Both the position numbers and the translations under genes were made by a program. Below, piece by piece: positions 1-9,623 of a DNA stretch of 20,202 nt. This stretch comes from Gracilaria caudata (lineage: Eukaryota > Rhodophyta > Florideophyceae > Gracilariales > Gracilariaceae): NCBI GenBank assembly GCA_030374735.1, contig JASCIV010000433.1, positions 1 through 20,202 of the forward strand, read 5' to 3'. Each line of letters begins with the position of its first letter. Position 1 is the stretch's first letter. The notes beneath the pieces were generated by a model that had not been told where the DNA came from, made no database searches, and saw only the letters and a program-made list of their open reading frames with translations.

Positions 1-21
1 GGTGGAGAGTGGGACGAACAT
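1..21 (-). CDS. Possible 5' end of a gene leaving the window on the left
   Basis: On the minus strand an ATG at 21 opens a frame reading MFVPLST to the window edge. It follows a pyrimidine-rich stretch (about 22-60 on the complement) that resembles a 5' UTR. The first residues, with a Phe at position 2, would suit a red algal plastid transit peptide, but seven codons prove nothing. If it is real, 22-627 is a divergent promoter shared with the UAP56 gene. Low confidence; the sequence left of the window decides it. Confidence 0.15.
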
Positions 22-627
22 GCGGGAGGGTGGCGAAGGTGGGTCGGATGGTTGCTGAAATAGGCAGGCGACGGGGAAGGTTAAACGGAAGAGGCGTGGA
101 TGGGCGCTTTCATTGCAGGTGCATCAGAGCGCGGCGCGTGGTGGAATTGCAGCCTCGATGGAAAACAAACCTGACGCCGTGACGGGCATGTGCTAGTCGC
201 ACACGCGCGCGCCACGCGCGCCATGCGCCTCGCGCGCGTACCGCGACAAGAGATACACGCGTACCGTTGTACCACACCTCGCGAGGAGTGTGCCGCGCGT
301 GCGCGCCGGCCTCCTGCAAGCCATGGATGTGCATAACAGCACGCGTAAAGACGTGACCAACGTGGCAAACGTTGCAATCGTGGTCATCGTGGCAGTCGTG
401 GCATTGGCGACACGATGCGACGTGTAAACGTGGCAACACGTAAGTAAGTAGCGCAAGCTTCCCGAAAAAGCGCGCGCTCTTTTCAATTCTTAACGCCTGC
501 GCGACGCCCGAACGCTGCTTGCGCGCCGCGTCGTCGTTGCCCCGCGATCTTCAGCTGCGACTGTCTGCCCCGCCGCTTAGATATCCGCTGTTTCGTTACG
601 CACGCGCGTTCCAAAGTGCTGCTCACC
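22..627. promoter_or_regulatory. Upstream region of UAP56, GC-rich with a minisatellite
   Basis: No convincing gene is visible; the open frames on the minus strand here read through low-complexity CG-rich DNA. It holds alternating purine-pyrimidine CG/CA tracts at about 199-240, a 9-bp tandem repeat at 351-404, and a GAAAAAGCGCGC element near 463-480. It ends directly at the UAP56 start codon, so the UAP56 promoter and 5' UTR must lie here. No TATA box stands out. Confidence 0.5.
351..404. repeat. 9-bp minisatellite, six units
   Basis: Six consecutive imperfect 9-bp units run from 351: acgtgacca, acgtggcaa, acgttgcaa, tcgtggtca, tcgtggcag, tcgtggcat. The approximate consensus is WCGTGGCAA. 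Because the period is a multiple of three, all frames stay open across it, which explains the long spurious ORFs on the minus strand. The unit includes an ACGTGGC core that resembles a G-box half, so a regulatory role is conceivable but not shown. Confidence 0.8.
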
Positions 628-2723
628 ATGGACAACTCCAACAAGCCCAACGAACTTGGCGAGGATGACCTCGTTGACTACGAGGAGGAGGATGATACCC
701 CCGTCGAGAAGCCCGCCGAAAATGGCAAGCACTCAGCAAACAAGTATGCTATATCACCCACTTTTTTCTCTTCTCTCGCTCTGCCCCGCTGCTGCTCGTG
801 TCCGTCTTGCTGCCTCGTGCCGCTCGTGCTGCCGTCTGTTGCTCATCCGCGTCCCGCTTCTTCAGCTTTCCAATCGCGCTTCCTTGGCTGATGCGCCACA
901 TGTTTTACGTCAATCTTCGCCATGCGCTTGTGTCACCGTAGCGCGCAGCGATACGCAGTGTGATTATGTCCGTTTTGCAACCGCCTTCATGCAATTCGTC
1001 TTAAGAGGTCGTAAGAGTTGCTTCGCTTATCTGTTGCTGTGTCATGCTCTTTTCAGTCGCCTCGGTCCGCTCAAAGGTGCGCCTTTGAGTAGCGCGTTCT
1101 CTGTTTTGCTAATTCGGCATATCAGCTCTTATGGTACTCGTGCTATCAACTGTAACAGTCTGTTTTCCCATGCGCAAGTCGGCCCTTTCGCCGCAGCAAA
1201 GCTTTCTCGCCGAATCAAGTCGTCTATCATGCTTCTCTTCTCATAATTGAGTTCGTCAGCTCCTCTCGATCGGGCTGTCGAATCCAACAAAAAAACTAAT
1301 TTACTACTCTCAACAGGTCTACTTGATATGGTTACACATGTGTACAACGATTGTTACTCTTCTGCTACTTGGAGACATCCACCTCAAGCTTCAATCTGGA
1401 CGAGCAGCACGGGGCAGAGCGATTGCGAGCACTATCAAACCATCTAGATCTCACACGCTCCTGCGCTTTGCATTTTTTTTATATCGTCATATGCTAACTT
1501 TTGCTTCACTGCTGTGTCACTTTTCTTCACTGTTTCCGTCCATTTTCAGAGGTACCTATGTTGGTATTCATTCCGCAGGTTTCAAAGATTTTCTGTTAGG
1601 GCCGGAACTTCTTCGTGCCATCCAAGACTGTGGTTTCGAGCATCCCTCAGAAGTACAGCACGAATGTATCCCACAGGCCGTTTTGGGATACGACATTCTG
1701 TGCCAGGCTAAATCTGGTATGGGTAAGACTGCTGTGTTTGTTCTCGCTGTGTTACAGCAACTGGTCCCCCTTGAGGGTGAGGTGAGTGCTATTATTCTGG
1801 GCCACACTCGGGAGTTGGCTTATCAAATTGCTCATGAGATCGAGCGTTTTTCCAAGTATCTGCCATCCATTAGATCGGCTGTCATTTATGGTGGTGTTCC
1901 GGTGAAGCAACACAAGGATCTTTTTGCTTCTAATCCACCGCACATCGTAGTGGGAACCCCTGGTCGGGTGAAAGATCTAGTTCAGCAAAAGGTTTTGGAC
2001 GTCAGTAAGGTTAAGTTCTTCGTTCTGGATGAATGTGATAAGGTGCTAGATGCACTTGATATGCGTCGCGATATTCAACAGATTTTCACCGAAACCCCTC
2101 ATGTGAAACAGGTTATGATGTTTACTGCCACTCTTTCAAAGGAGATGCGCGTTGTTGCTAAGAAGTTCATGAAGGATCCTATTGAGGTCATCGTCGATGA
2201 TGAAACGAAACTGACTCTCCATGGTCTTCTGCAGTACTATGTCAAGTTGACGGAGGCTGAAAAGAATCGTAAGATGGCGGATATCTTGGATGCTTTGGAA
2301 TTCAATCAGGTTGTGATCTTCGTGAAGAGTGTATCCCGCGCAATCGAGTTGAACAAATTACTTGTGGAATGTAATTTCCCTTCAATTGACATCCATTCTA
2401 ACATCAAGCAAGAAGAACGTATTCGGAGATACAAGGCATTCAAAGACTTCCAGAAGAGAATTCTTGTTGCAACAGACATATTTGGCAGAGGGATTGATAT
2501 CGAGAGAGTGAATATTGTGATCAACTACGACATGTCTACAAGTCCGGACAGCTATCTGCACAGAGTTGGCCGAGCTGGTCGATTCGGAACAAAGGGTCTG
2601 GCGATTTCTTTCATCAGCTCAGAGACTGATTCAGAAGTCCTTCAAGGCGTGCAATCCCGTTTCGAGGTCGCGATTTCCGAGTTACCCCAGACTGTTGACC
2701 AAGCTTCCTACATGAACGCGTAG
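628..2723 (+). CDS. UAP56: DECD-box RNA helicase UAP56/Sub2 (two exons)
   Basis: ATP-dependent RNA helicase of the UAP56/DDX39B/Sub2 family. In this family it acts in the nucleus in spliceosome assembly and, within TREX, in mRNA export. Exons are 628-743 and 1550-2723; the splice rebuilds a Lys codon and gives a 429-residue protein, the family's usual size. In the second exon I see the Q-motif region (FEHPSEVQHECIPQ), Walker A AKSGMGKT at about residues 92-99, HTRELA, GTPGR, the diagnostic DECD at 199-202, TAT at 231-233 (the human protein has SAT), FGRGID and HRVGRAGR at 376-383. The acidic N-terminus (DYEEEDD) is also typical. The ATG at 628 has a strong context (caccATGg). The downstream neighbour converges on it. 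Very confident in identity, and confident in the splice because it restores the conserved GTYVGIHSAGF segment in frame. Confidence 0.96.
744..1549 (+). other. Intron of UAP56 (806 nt)
   Basis: GT-AG intron with donor GTATGC at 744 and acceptor TTTTCAG ending at 1549, preceded by a T-rich tract. It is phase 2 and splits a Lys codon just before the conserved helicase core. It is almost ten times longer than the Lhcr intron in the same window. I looked for a hosted snoRNA or a nested gene and saw none; the frames that cross it have stops or low-complexity translations. Confidence 0.9.
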
Positions 2724-3308
2724 AAACAATGCAACATGCTCATCTGAATCAAATCTGATCTCCACGAGAATGCTGTGGTTATGTGGACATGGGGATCGTT
2801 TACACTGCTCTCTTTTTCTAACATTCTGGTAGCCATGATCAACCTGATCATCGATGACTACCAAAATGTTTCAATGTCGTAAAATGTGAATGGTTATATG
2901 GATCGTCAAAAGCCTCGTTTCCATCATCCATGCAGGACGGTGTGAAGTGTCTTTAGAGATGACCATTTTCTTCGAATTCTCATGGCTTTTGGGGGGGACC
3001 TCACACCCCATGAAACCCCGTTTGGCCTCCCCTTCAGCGCGAATCAGTATTGTGAGTGATGGAGCTTCCCGCTTTTGCACGGTAGGACTAATGGAAGCGA
3101 GAGGTTCCAGAATCATCATGGCGACCTGGCGAGCACCCATTTTCCCTTTGCGGCTCATCTCCATCAACCCAGAACTCGAGCGTATCAAAGTTTTGAGCGT
3201 TAGGACTCGTTGAACATTCTGTTCGCGCGGTCGTTCATGATGCTCAGTCTTCCCTTGGTGTCAAATGCGAGTTTCGATAGACTAGAACCGTCTTTGCGAC
3301 AAGCGCTT
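2724..3308. other. Convergent 3' region between UAP56 and the sugar transporter
   Basis: This stretch holds the 3' ends of two convergent genes. It is open on both strands: a minus frame runs without stops from about 3259 down to 2871 and a plus frame from 2890 to 3213. Neither translation is recognised and the minus frame has no ATG near its upstream end. I do not call a gene, but the double-open stretch is noted as a finding. Confidence 0.4.
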
Positions 3309-4379
3309 TTACCCGGAGGAGCGGCTTTCAGCGCTTACGAGCACGGTCTTTTCGCTTTCAACCGATTCACTTGACACCTGTTGAGCTGGCTTTGAATTCT
3401 CAGGTTTCTCCTTCCATCGCCCAACGAGTTTGCCGACCCCATAAACAAGACTGCCCAAGAAACCGACCATGACGCCCTGCAGGTTGCCGTGAGCTCTTTG
3501 AGACGGATCATCTACAATGACAATACTAGTAACCAGCAGCACAACGTCTTTCAGCTGTGATGCTATAGATTGCGCAATGGCATCATTTGTCGTGGTATTA
3601 ACGAAGATAGCATGGTTGATTACGACAGCCACTGCACATGAACAAAAGAACAAAACTGAGAATGTTACGTCTGCGAAATGAGAAAACAAACCGTGCTTTC
3701 TTGGCGTTAGTAGGAGAATTGAGAAAAGTATTGGAACGTTTGCAAGAGCGTTGACAAAGACTAGCTGCAGATTAGTCAAATGCAGTTTGTCTCGAATGGG
3801 TTTCAAGATGTTGAGGTAGATTGCGGTACTCAGATTAGCTGCGAAGGCTAGACCATAACCTACTGGGTCGAATGCTAGATCTGTGGAACTCGCCCACAGT
3901 GCGCCCAACGTGACTAAGGCGGTGGCGGTGAGTGTATATACACTTGGCTTAGTATTGTTGACGAAAGCATGAATCCCGACGACAAAAATCATACTCGTGC
4001 GTCGCAATGTGTTGTACATCACTAAACTGGTGAACTTAAGCGCAGCAAGAGAGGTAAGAAGCATGGTTAAATTTGCCAAGTAAAGTGGCGCGTATGTTCT
4101 AATGGAGGAAGAAGTCCATTTGGAAAGCTCGGGTAGCTTTGTGCGACCAGTGAACGAGAGCAGCGTGAGGATTATGACAGCTGTTATCGATTGCGAGAGA
4201 AGCAAAAACGGTGGATCAGAGGCGGAGGATCGCGAGAATAACAGCTTGTTGAAGAGTGTTAAAGATGTGGATGTACTAATGTAGTAGAAGGCCGCCAGTA
4301 GTGATAGAACTGGTAAAAGGGGCTTTGGTTGTTGTTTTGGCTGTGGTTTCGATTGTGTTTCATTAGCGTTGGGCTCCAT
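3309..4379 (-). CDS. Nucleotide-sugar transporter, SLC35D-like
   Basis: Polytopic transporter of the triose-phosphate/nucleotide-sugar transporter superfamily, 356 residues, about ten hydrophobic segments. The closest pattern I recognise is the SLC35D/GONST group, which exchanges UDP- or GDP-sugars for the nucleoside monophosphate across Golgi or ER membranes. Visible hallmarks are an FNKLLF motif in the first helix, MYNTLRRTSMIF matching the LRRFSI segment of SLC35D, and NTTTNDAIAQSIASQLKDVV matching the conserved late helix ahead of the last membrane pair. Both termini are hydrophilic (Pro/Gln-rich N-term, Ser/Glu-rich C-term), as expected if they face the cytosol. The start at 4379 has a strong context (acaATGg); in-frame ATGs at 4433 and 4415 would add 18 or 12 residues. 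No transit peptide is evident, so I favour Golgi over plastid. The sugar specificity cannot be read from the sequence. Confidence 0.85.
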   Translation of the reverse strand: MEPNANETQSKPQPKQQPKPLLPVLSLLAAFYYISTSTSLTLFNKLLFSRSSASDPPFLLLSQSITAVIILTLLSFTGRTKLPELSKWTSSSIRTYAPLYLANLTMLLTSLAALKFTSLVMYNTLRRTSMIFVVGIHAFVNNTKPSVYTLTATALVTLGALWASSTDLAFDPVGYGLAFAANLSTAIYLNILKPIRDKLHLTNLQLVFVNALANVPILFSILLLTPRKHGLFSHFADVTFSVLFFCSCAVAVVINHAIFVNTTTNDAIAQSIASQLKDVVLLVTSIVIVDDPSQRAHGNLQGVMVGFLGSLVYGVGKLVGRWKEKPENSKPAQQVSSESVESEKTVLVSAESRSSG

Positions 4380-6523
4380 TGTGGCAACTGGACTCAAAGC
4401 GAGGCGATTGCGCATGGGGGGCCCCTGAAGCATGATGCCGTCCCGCCGCCGCAGTGCTCCCTAAACCGGGTGTCGTGGCCGCTGGGATTCGAAATGAAGT
4501 GCAAATGTGGGAAAGGGGGACGTCCTCAAAACAGGCTTCTGATAGCGAAGACGTATAGTTCTGTCCGGATACCAGTATCCCCCGTACGAGCCAGAGTTTG
4601 GAGTTTTCAGAGTGGCTCGTATCCAGACTGTCGGGAACCAATGAGAAGAAACGATTTTATTAACTGTACCAATGGCCCTTGTAGTAGGAGAGATGCCCCT
4701 GACACCTCGTACAGTACTAAGTAAGAACTTATCCAGGCTTCTGTTGTTGGTAGTCTTCATGTGGCGACCTTTTCCACGAAAAGACTACCATGCCTTGAAC
4801 GGGTTCAAATCGATAGTCCAAGTCAGTTACAACTTGGAGATCCGATCACATACTTCCGTCTTCTACGGCGACAGGTGGCGTTCACGGATCAAGCGCATTG
4901 CAAGTGAAGGTAAGGGGTTGTGAGTCAACACTCAACCCGGTTGAGGGAAAAAATTTCCGTTGAAATCGTCTCGAACTCTGACTTCGTCGTTTGATACGTC
5001 ACCTTCAAGGTATCCCCCTACCGAAGGAACAAAAATCTGTGTCAAGTTGACGACACATTTTTTTATTCCTTCTCCACTCCTGAGTGTACAAAGTTAGAAG
5101 CACGGCGTATTTTTGCTTGCTTAGTAATCCGTGGGGGGGCGGAACCACTAACCCGTGACGACGAATATGCCTCGTGAAACGAGAAGCTACGTTGCTTTCG
5201 TTTCCCTCCATTTCCTGCAGCCCGTATTTATTCCGTTTTCAGCTTCCAGCACTGTTAGTCCGCGAGAGGCCCCACTTCTTGTTCTTGTTCGAAGTTTAAC
5301 AGACTAGACCTATTCGTTTCTAAGAACTTCTCTTGTTCAGCTTTACATTCAGCCTTTGAAGTCAGAGGTCAAGCGTGTGAAGTCTTTTGAGGTCATGAGC
5401 TACAAATACCCGTCTGTTATTAGGAGACGGAAAACTCGCGAGTAGAATACATGTACCCTGTGACGTACAACTTTTGGATGGGAAACAGTGGCAAGCCTAC
5501 TTCGTTGATTACTTTAGGTAATGCTCACTCTCTTGGGAGAATTGTGATTCGTAACACCACGTTGAGAGTACAGTTTGCAAGCACAACAACTTGGCGGCGT
5601 TTCAGGGATGCTTCGAGAGAAAGGCCTCTGCGAACTTAGGAACTCCGTACGTCAGTCCGCGCTGAGCCCCAACGGTCAAACGTTCTGCGCTGACCATTCG
5701 GATGACTTACCATCAAGCAAAGTTGCCTCACCGACTGCAAATGGCACGCTCTTTGATCAGTGCTGTGAAGCCATGACAAATCAGATCTATTTCAATGTCA
5801 AATATGATTTACCAATCGTATCATGGGCGTCTTGACTAAGATCAATTGGGGTTGCAAGCCCCCTCGAACTGCAACATACTCTTGACTGTCGTTGCTGCAC
5901 GCCATGTTGTCTAACGTGCTGTGGACGAGGCCGTTAGCTTTTGCACTGGCTCAGGGATTAGGCTTTGGCGCAACCAGACATGTGTTGTGTACCGTCAGTA
6001 ACGCCGTTTCGCGTCCGAGCCCCCGATAAACATTTGCAAGGGTAGGATAAACTTTAGTGCAGACCACTTGAATGACCAGATAGGGAGGATGTTTAGGACA
6101 CATGCAGAGCCAACCTCAGACCTGGAAGCGCGTCTTTCCGCTTGCGGCCGTTCAATTGCAGGTGACTCTACACGGTTGCTACGTGGCGCGCTCCCAATCG
6201 TGAAGCTCGCTTTGCGAGGCGGCGTTTCGTGCAGATCTTTCGCCGAAACGCGCCCAGATTTTTTGTGAACTCGTGAACGAGGGATGAATTGGGCTGCGCT
6301 TGAGCTGCGGCGTTGCAGCCCGAGCACCGAGCAAAGCGCGAGAGGTGCGCGCCCAGGTACCCAAAGCAGGTTTTTCTTCGGCACCACGTCTCGTACATAC
6401 AGTGAGTGTACAACTTATTGCCATTGCCCGCCACCATTCCCCATTCCCCCCCCTGCCGAGCAAAGCTCTTCTCTCGTCTTCCTCACCTATCCATTCTTTG
6501 AGCGGCTTTTTTTTTCCTGTACA
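4380..6523. other. Long intergenic region, no convincing gene
   Basis: About 2.1 kb between two divergent genes (sugar transporter and Lhcr). Short open frames occur (for example 5451-5639 and 5575-5835 on the plus strand, 5995-6387 on the minus strand) but none has recognisable composition or domains. It contains a structured inverted repeat at 4749-4789 and ends in a pyrimidine-rich leader with a run of nine T's just before the Lhcr ATG. I found no tRNA, transposase or terminal repeats. An unrecognised intron-rich gene or a noncoding RNA could still be here. Confidence 0.5.
4749..4789. repeat. Two-tier stem-loop
   Basis: Arms ggtagtctt (4749-4757) and aagactacc (4781-4789) are exact reverse complements. 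Inside them a second stem gtgg/ccac (4761-4764 and 4774-4777) closes a 9-nt loop, with a 3x3 internal loop between the two stems. It is upstream of both flanking genes and in no convincing ORF. Confidence 0.6.
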
Positions 6524-7259
6524 ATGGCTTTCGTTTCTTCGTTCATCCCGTCGTTCGGTGGCGTCCGCGCTGCTTTTGGGGCGCGTGTATGCTCGGTGTC
6601 GAGGCGTGCCGTGGGTGGCGTCGTCATGGCGGAGAAGAGCCCGTCCGTCCCTTTCATGGACGCTCCCGAGGCCCTCTCCCCCGACATGCCCGGCTACGTT
6701 GGTTTCGGTAAGCTTTTAGCATCCCACACTCGTCCACAGCAGCAAAACCGCCTTTAAAAAACCCCTCTCGAAACTAACAACACTCCGTACAGATCCGTTC
6801 AACATATCCTCCTACCTCAACGTCAAGTGGCTGCGAGAAGCTGAAATCAAGCACGCTCGCATCTGTCTGCTCGCCATTCTTGGCTGCATCGTCGCCGAGG
6901 TATATCAGTTCCCGTGGTACAAAGACTACCCTCATCTCGTCGTCTACCGCCACAACTGGGCCGTTTCGAACGGCTCACTTGCCCAAATCCTTTTGTGGTG
7001 CTCTTTCTTCGAGATTATGACTTTGCCCGCCGTCACACAGATGGTTACTGGAAAGAGTGACAGAGAGCCAGGAGATTTCAAGTTCGATCCGTTGGGGCTC
7101 GGAAAAGACCCGGCTAAGCTTGCTGTGTACAAGACCAATGAGATTAAGAACGGTCGACTGGCTATGATTGCGGTCTCTGGTGCAATTCATCACGCTGCCA
7201 TTTCGAACCAGAACCTTATTGAGCAGCTCACCTCTGGCAACATTTTGCCCAAGTTGTAA
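6524..7259 (+). CDS. LHCR: Light-harvesting complex protein, Lhcr type (two exons)
   Basis: Nuclear-encoded chlorophyll-binding antenna protein; in red algae this family forms the peripheral antenna of photosystem I in the thylakoid. Exons 6524-6707 and 6793-7259 give 216 residues. The splice restores GFDPFN, the conserved segment before helix 1. The N-terminus MAFVSSFIPSF is a red algal plastid transit peptide with Phe near the start and no ER signal; mature protein probably begins near residue 35 (MAEKSPSVPFMD). Helix 1 has the E-I-K-H-A-R chlorophyll motif (E79, H82, R84; Ala where Gly is usual) and helix 3 has E-I-K-N-G-R (E178, N181, R183). Helix 2 lies around residues 125-143 and E135 could be a pigment ligand. 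FDPLGLGKDP precedes helix 3, as in the family. An upstream in-frame extension to 6284 is rejected because the ATG at 6524 starts the transit peptide. Very confident. Confidence 0.96.
6708..6792 (+). other. Intron of the Lhcr gene (85 nt)
   Basis: GT-AG intron with donor GTAAGC at 6708 and acceptor GTACAG ending at 6792. Phase 1: it splits the Asp codon of the conserved FDPFN motif. Reading through would give an unrelated tail and a stop at 6757. Confidence 0.93.
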
Positions 7260-8429
7260 GCTGCATCTCAACGTCCTCAGGACCCTATTTTTTTCTGTAC
7301 TATGCAGTAAAAGCTTTTTCTCGAACATCGCCACAACCTTCATCAGGCAATCACGTTGCCCATGACATGGTCCTGATGTACATACTGGTCTAGCCAAACT
7401 CTGGTTTGGTTTCTGCCAACCAATAGTTTTGTCCAAAACCGGATTTTGCTTTGGTAAATGACGCTTGCAAAGCATGTTCCTGCTCTTGTGCTAGTCATAG
7501 TAGTCATTCTGAAATGCTTGGTTCTATATTTATCTGAGATCCTCTACTAGGGGACCTCTAGAGAGTAAGACTAGTCTTGTATTCGTTCACTTGTAGCAGA
7601 CAGATCGTTCCATTGTGGAGGATACGACACGTCACGGCTTTCATCGTAAGGGCTACGCAGACTCCTTTTTTGAGTGGGACAAAAATCCGCGCTGAAATAG
7701 TAGCGAAGCATCCTACGCGCCCTTCAAAAGGACTCGCTCTGTATAGTCACGAAACTATATCTCGCGATTGAAACGGACAATATACGTTCTAATGTCCGAC
7801 CCTTTTGATATTCGTTGCTGGGTTAGCATCTTTGGCAGGGATTTTTAGTCAAACAAAATGTCTCAAGGGATTGGGCTGGAACATCATGTTGCGATTCCAT
7901 TAGACAAGCGTGCCTCGTGACGGGAACCAGTCTTCTCCACCTTCAATACGGCGTTCGGCCCTTTTGTATCCGGCACGGATATTTTAAAAGCCCGTGCAGG
8001 GGAGTCTGGACTACGGTTTCTCGCGAGGTCTAACTTTACCAAGGGCTAAAGAACCTTGGATCCAGCATGAGAGGTGTTGGTGGACCAACTCCTTCGAGCT
8101 AACGATGGCCACGTAGTCTGACACGTGGAGCGCAGGATACGTTGTATACAATCATGGTCTTGGCTTCGAAAATCCCAATCTGCAACCACGGGGACGAAGA
8201 AACCTTATGCAACACCGAAAGCTATAGGGCGGGCTCTATCAAAGTTGCCTTGACAGTCATCACAATCTCAACAACTTCCAAAGCAGAAGGGCCACTCTTC
8301 ACTACTCTTCGCATCAACTCAAATCACAGCGCATATCGCGCATCTTCTTGGGTCCAAGCAACTATAACATTTCCATCCCAACCTTGTCTGCAATGCGCCG
8401 CAAAAAGCGGTGGCGCGACGACCCCCGTC
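7260..8429. other. Intergenic: Lhcr 3' UTR and upstream of the 303-residue gene
   Basis: No convincing gene. The frame used by the next gene is open back to 8142, but the part before 8430 has an unremarkable translation and a CT/CA-rich composition like a leader. Small inverted repeats are present (for example CCAAGG/CCTTGG near 8039-8058 and TTGGT/ACCAA near 8079-8090), none strong enough to call. Confidence 0.45.
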
Positions 8430-9341
8430 ATGTCCTCCTCACCGGCGTGGTTATCAGTAGCGCTCTCAACGCTGGCCACTGTGGAGGATGAACCTGCCGA
8501 AGTTCTACGCACGGGAATTAGAAAGCTACGACAGTCGCACATCCTGCACCACCTTAACCGCTGGGCGCGTCATGTATGGCGTCCTGCAATCTCGGCGGAG
8601 CAACTGCAAGCACTGACCGACAATCCACAACCGTCCTCCGTTGAAAGCCTGAACGCTGGCGCAGCATCGCTACTCGCTGCGCTTCTTGAAGCCGTGCGAC
8701 GTTGCAAAGCGGAACCGTGGCTTCAAGTTATAGGGGTGATGTTTCTCGCAGACGACCCGTGGGCCATAGATGTCGGCCACGAAAAACAAGGGCAAGTTGA
8801 AAAGTGCGTTCGAGCAATCGAAGCTTTGTTTGCCGACTCGGACGCAGTTGCAAGCACCGCAGCAGCGTTAAATTCTGAAACAGTGGAATTGCCAGTCGAT
8901 GGAGTGTTTGCGGCTTCAACGGATGATTCATTCGCCGAACTGCGATGCCGCGTAGCTGCTTTGCAACTGCAGTTAGACGACGTCACGGCTGTCGTGCGCC
9001 GGAATGAACAGAACACCAAAGATCTACTTAGCTCGTTTCACTTCTGGTCATTGCTCTTGCTCGATGAATTGCGGAGCTACAAGATGGCGGTTAGATCGCC
9101 CACGAACACACCCGCACAATCACAGGTTGTCTCCGAACTAAGCGCTGGATTGCCACCCATGAGACCATTGTCGTCGGCGTGGAGAACCGATGCTATTCCC
9201 AGCGAACATAGCAGAGGCAGCAGTTCTTCCAGTAATGGTAACTTGCCGTCAGGGACGGCGTCTGTTTCTGCGCGCACGGTCAAGCCAGAAGCTAATCGAC
9301 CAAAACGAGTCTTTCGTGATGGAAAATGGATCACGCTGTGA
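8430..9341 (+). CDS. Unrecognised 303-residue protein with a predicted coiled coil
   Basis: I do not recognise this protein. Residues 1-160 are mostly helical in character: basic IRKLRQSHILHHLNRWARHVWRP (30-52), an Ala/Leu-rich helix (75-92), then PWLQVIGVMFLADDPWAIDVG. Residues 167-205 have heptad-like spacing (FAELRCRVAALQLQLDDVTAVVRRNEQ), a likely coiled coil, followed by the very hydrophobic FHFWSLLLLDEL (204-213), too short for a clear membrane span. Residues 225-285 are Ser/Thr/Pro-rich and probably disordered, and the C-terminus is the basic segment RPKRVFRDGKWITL. The ATG at 8430 has a purine at -3 and starts the better coding composition; an in-frame ATG at 8142 would add 96 residues. 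It converges with the NT-C2 gene, 282 bp away. That it is a gene is fairly likely; its function is unknown. Confidence 0.65.
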   Translation: MSSSPAWLSVALSTLATVEDEPAEVLRTGIRKLRQSHILHHLNRWARHVWRPAISAEQLQALTDNPQPSSVESLNAGAASLLAALLEAVRRCKAEPWLQVIGVMFLADDPWAIDVGHEKQGQVEKCVRAIEALFADSDAVASTAAALNSETVELPVDGVFAASTDDSFAELRCRVAALQLQLDDVTAVVRRNEQNTKDLLSSFHFWSLLLLDELRSYKMAVRSPTNTPAQSQVVSELSAGLPPMRPLSSAWRTDAIPSEHSRGSSSSSNGNLPSGTASVSARTVKPEANRPKRVFRDGKWITL

Positions 9342-9623
9342 CGCTTTGATTCAGGCTGAGACGTTTTTGCCTGTTTTGAAGTCAATGGTGGTTGTTTATG
9401 TTATTGTTAAGAGTCAGATACATTGCGACGCTTCGTATCGCAAACACCGTGAATATTCGAGATTAGTTTAGTTGAGCCATGTGATAAAGCCGCATGTCAC
9501 GAAATTGGAGACGGGGACTTCTGCCTCAAGAGCTGAAACATCTTACATGCAGAACCGCATTGGTTGTGAACACAACACTGTGAGGCAATGCGAAAGTGAT
9601 GACCAACGGCTGTTGCGCGATAA

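Noticed and set aside
4795..4815. tRNA B-box-like string GGTTCAAATC
   Set aside because: The surrounding bases do not form a T-stem and no acceptor or anticodon arm could be found.
5451..5835. Two overlapping small plus-strand ORFs in the gene-poor region
   Set aside because: No recognisable motif, no good start context, and the frames end quickly; no splice pattern joined them convincingly.
6284..6523. In-frame upstream extension of the Lhcr reading frame
   Set aside because: The extension is Cys/Arg/Ser-rich with no similarity to LHC precursors; MAFVSSF at 6524 is a normal transit-peptide start after a pyrimidine-rich leader.
8142..8429. Upstream in-frame part of the 303-residue gene
   Set aside because: Composition resembles a CT/CA-rich leader and the ATG at 8430 has a better context; kept only as an alternative start.
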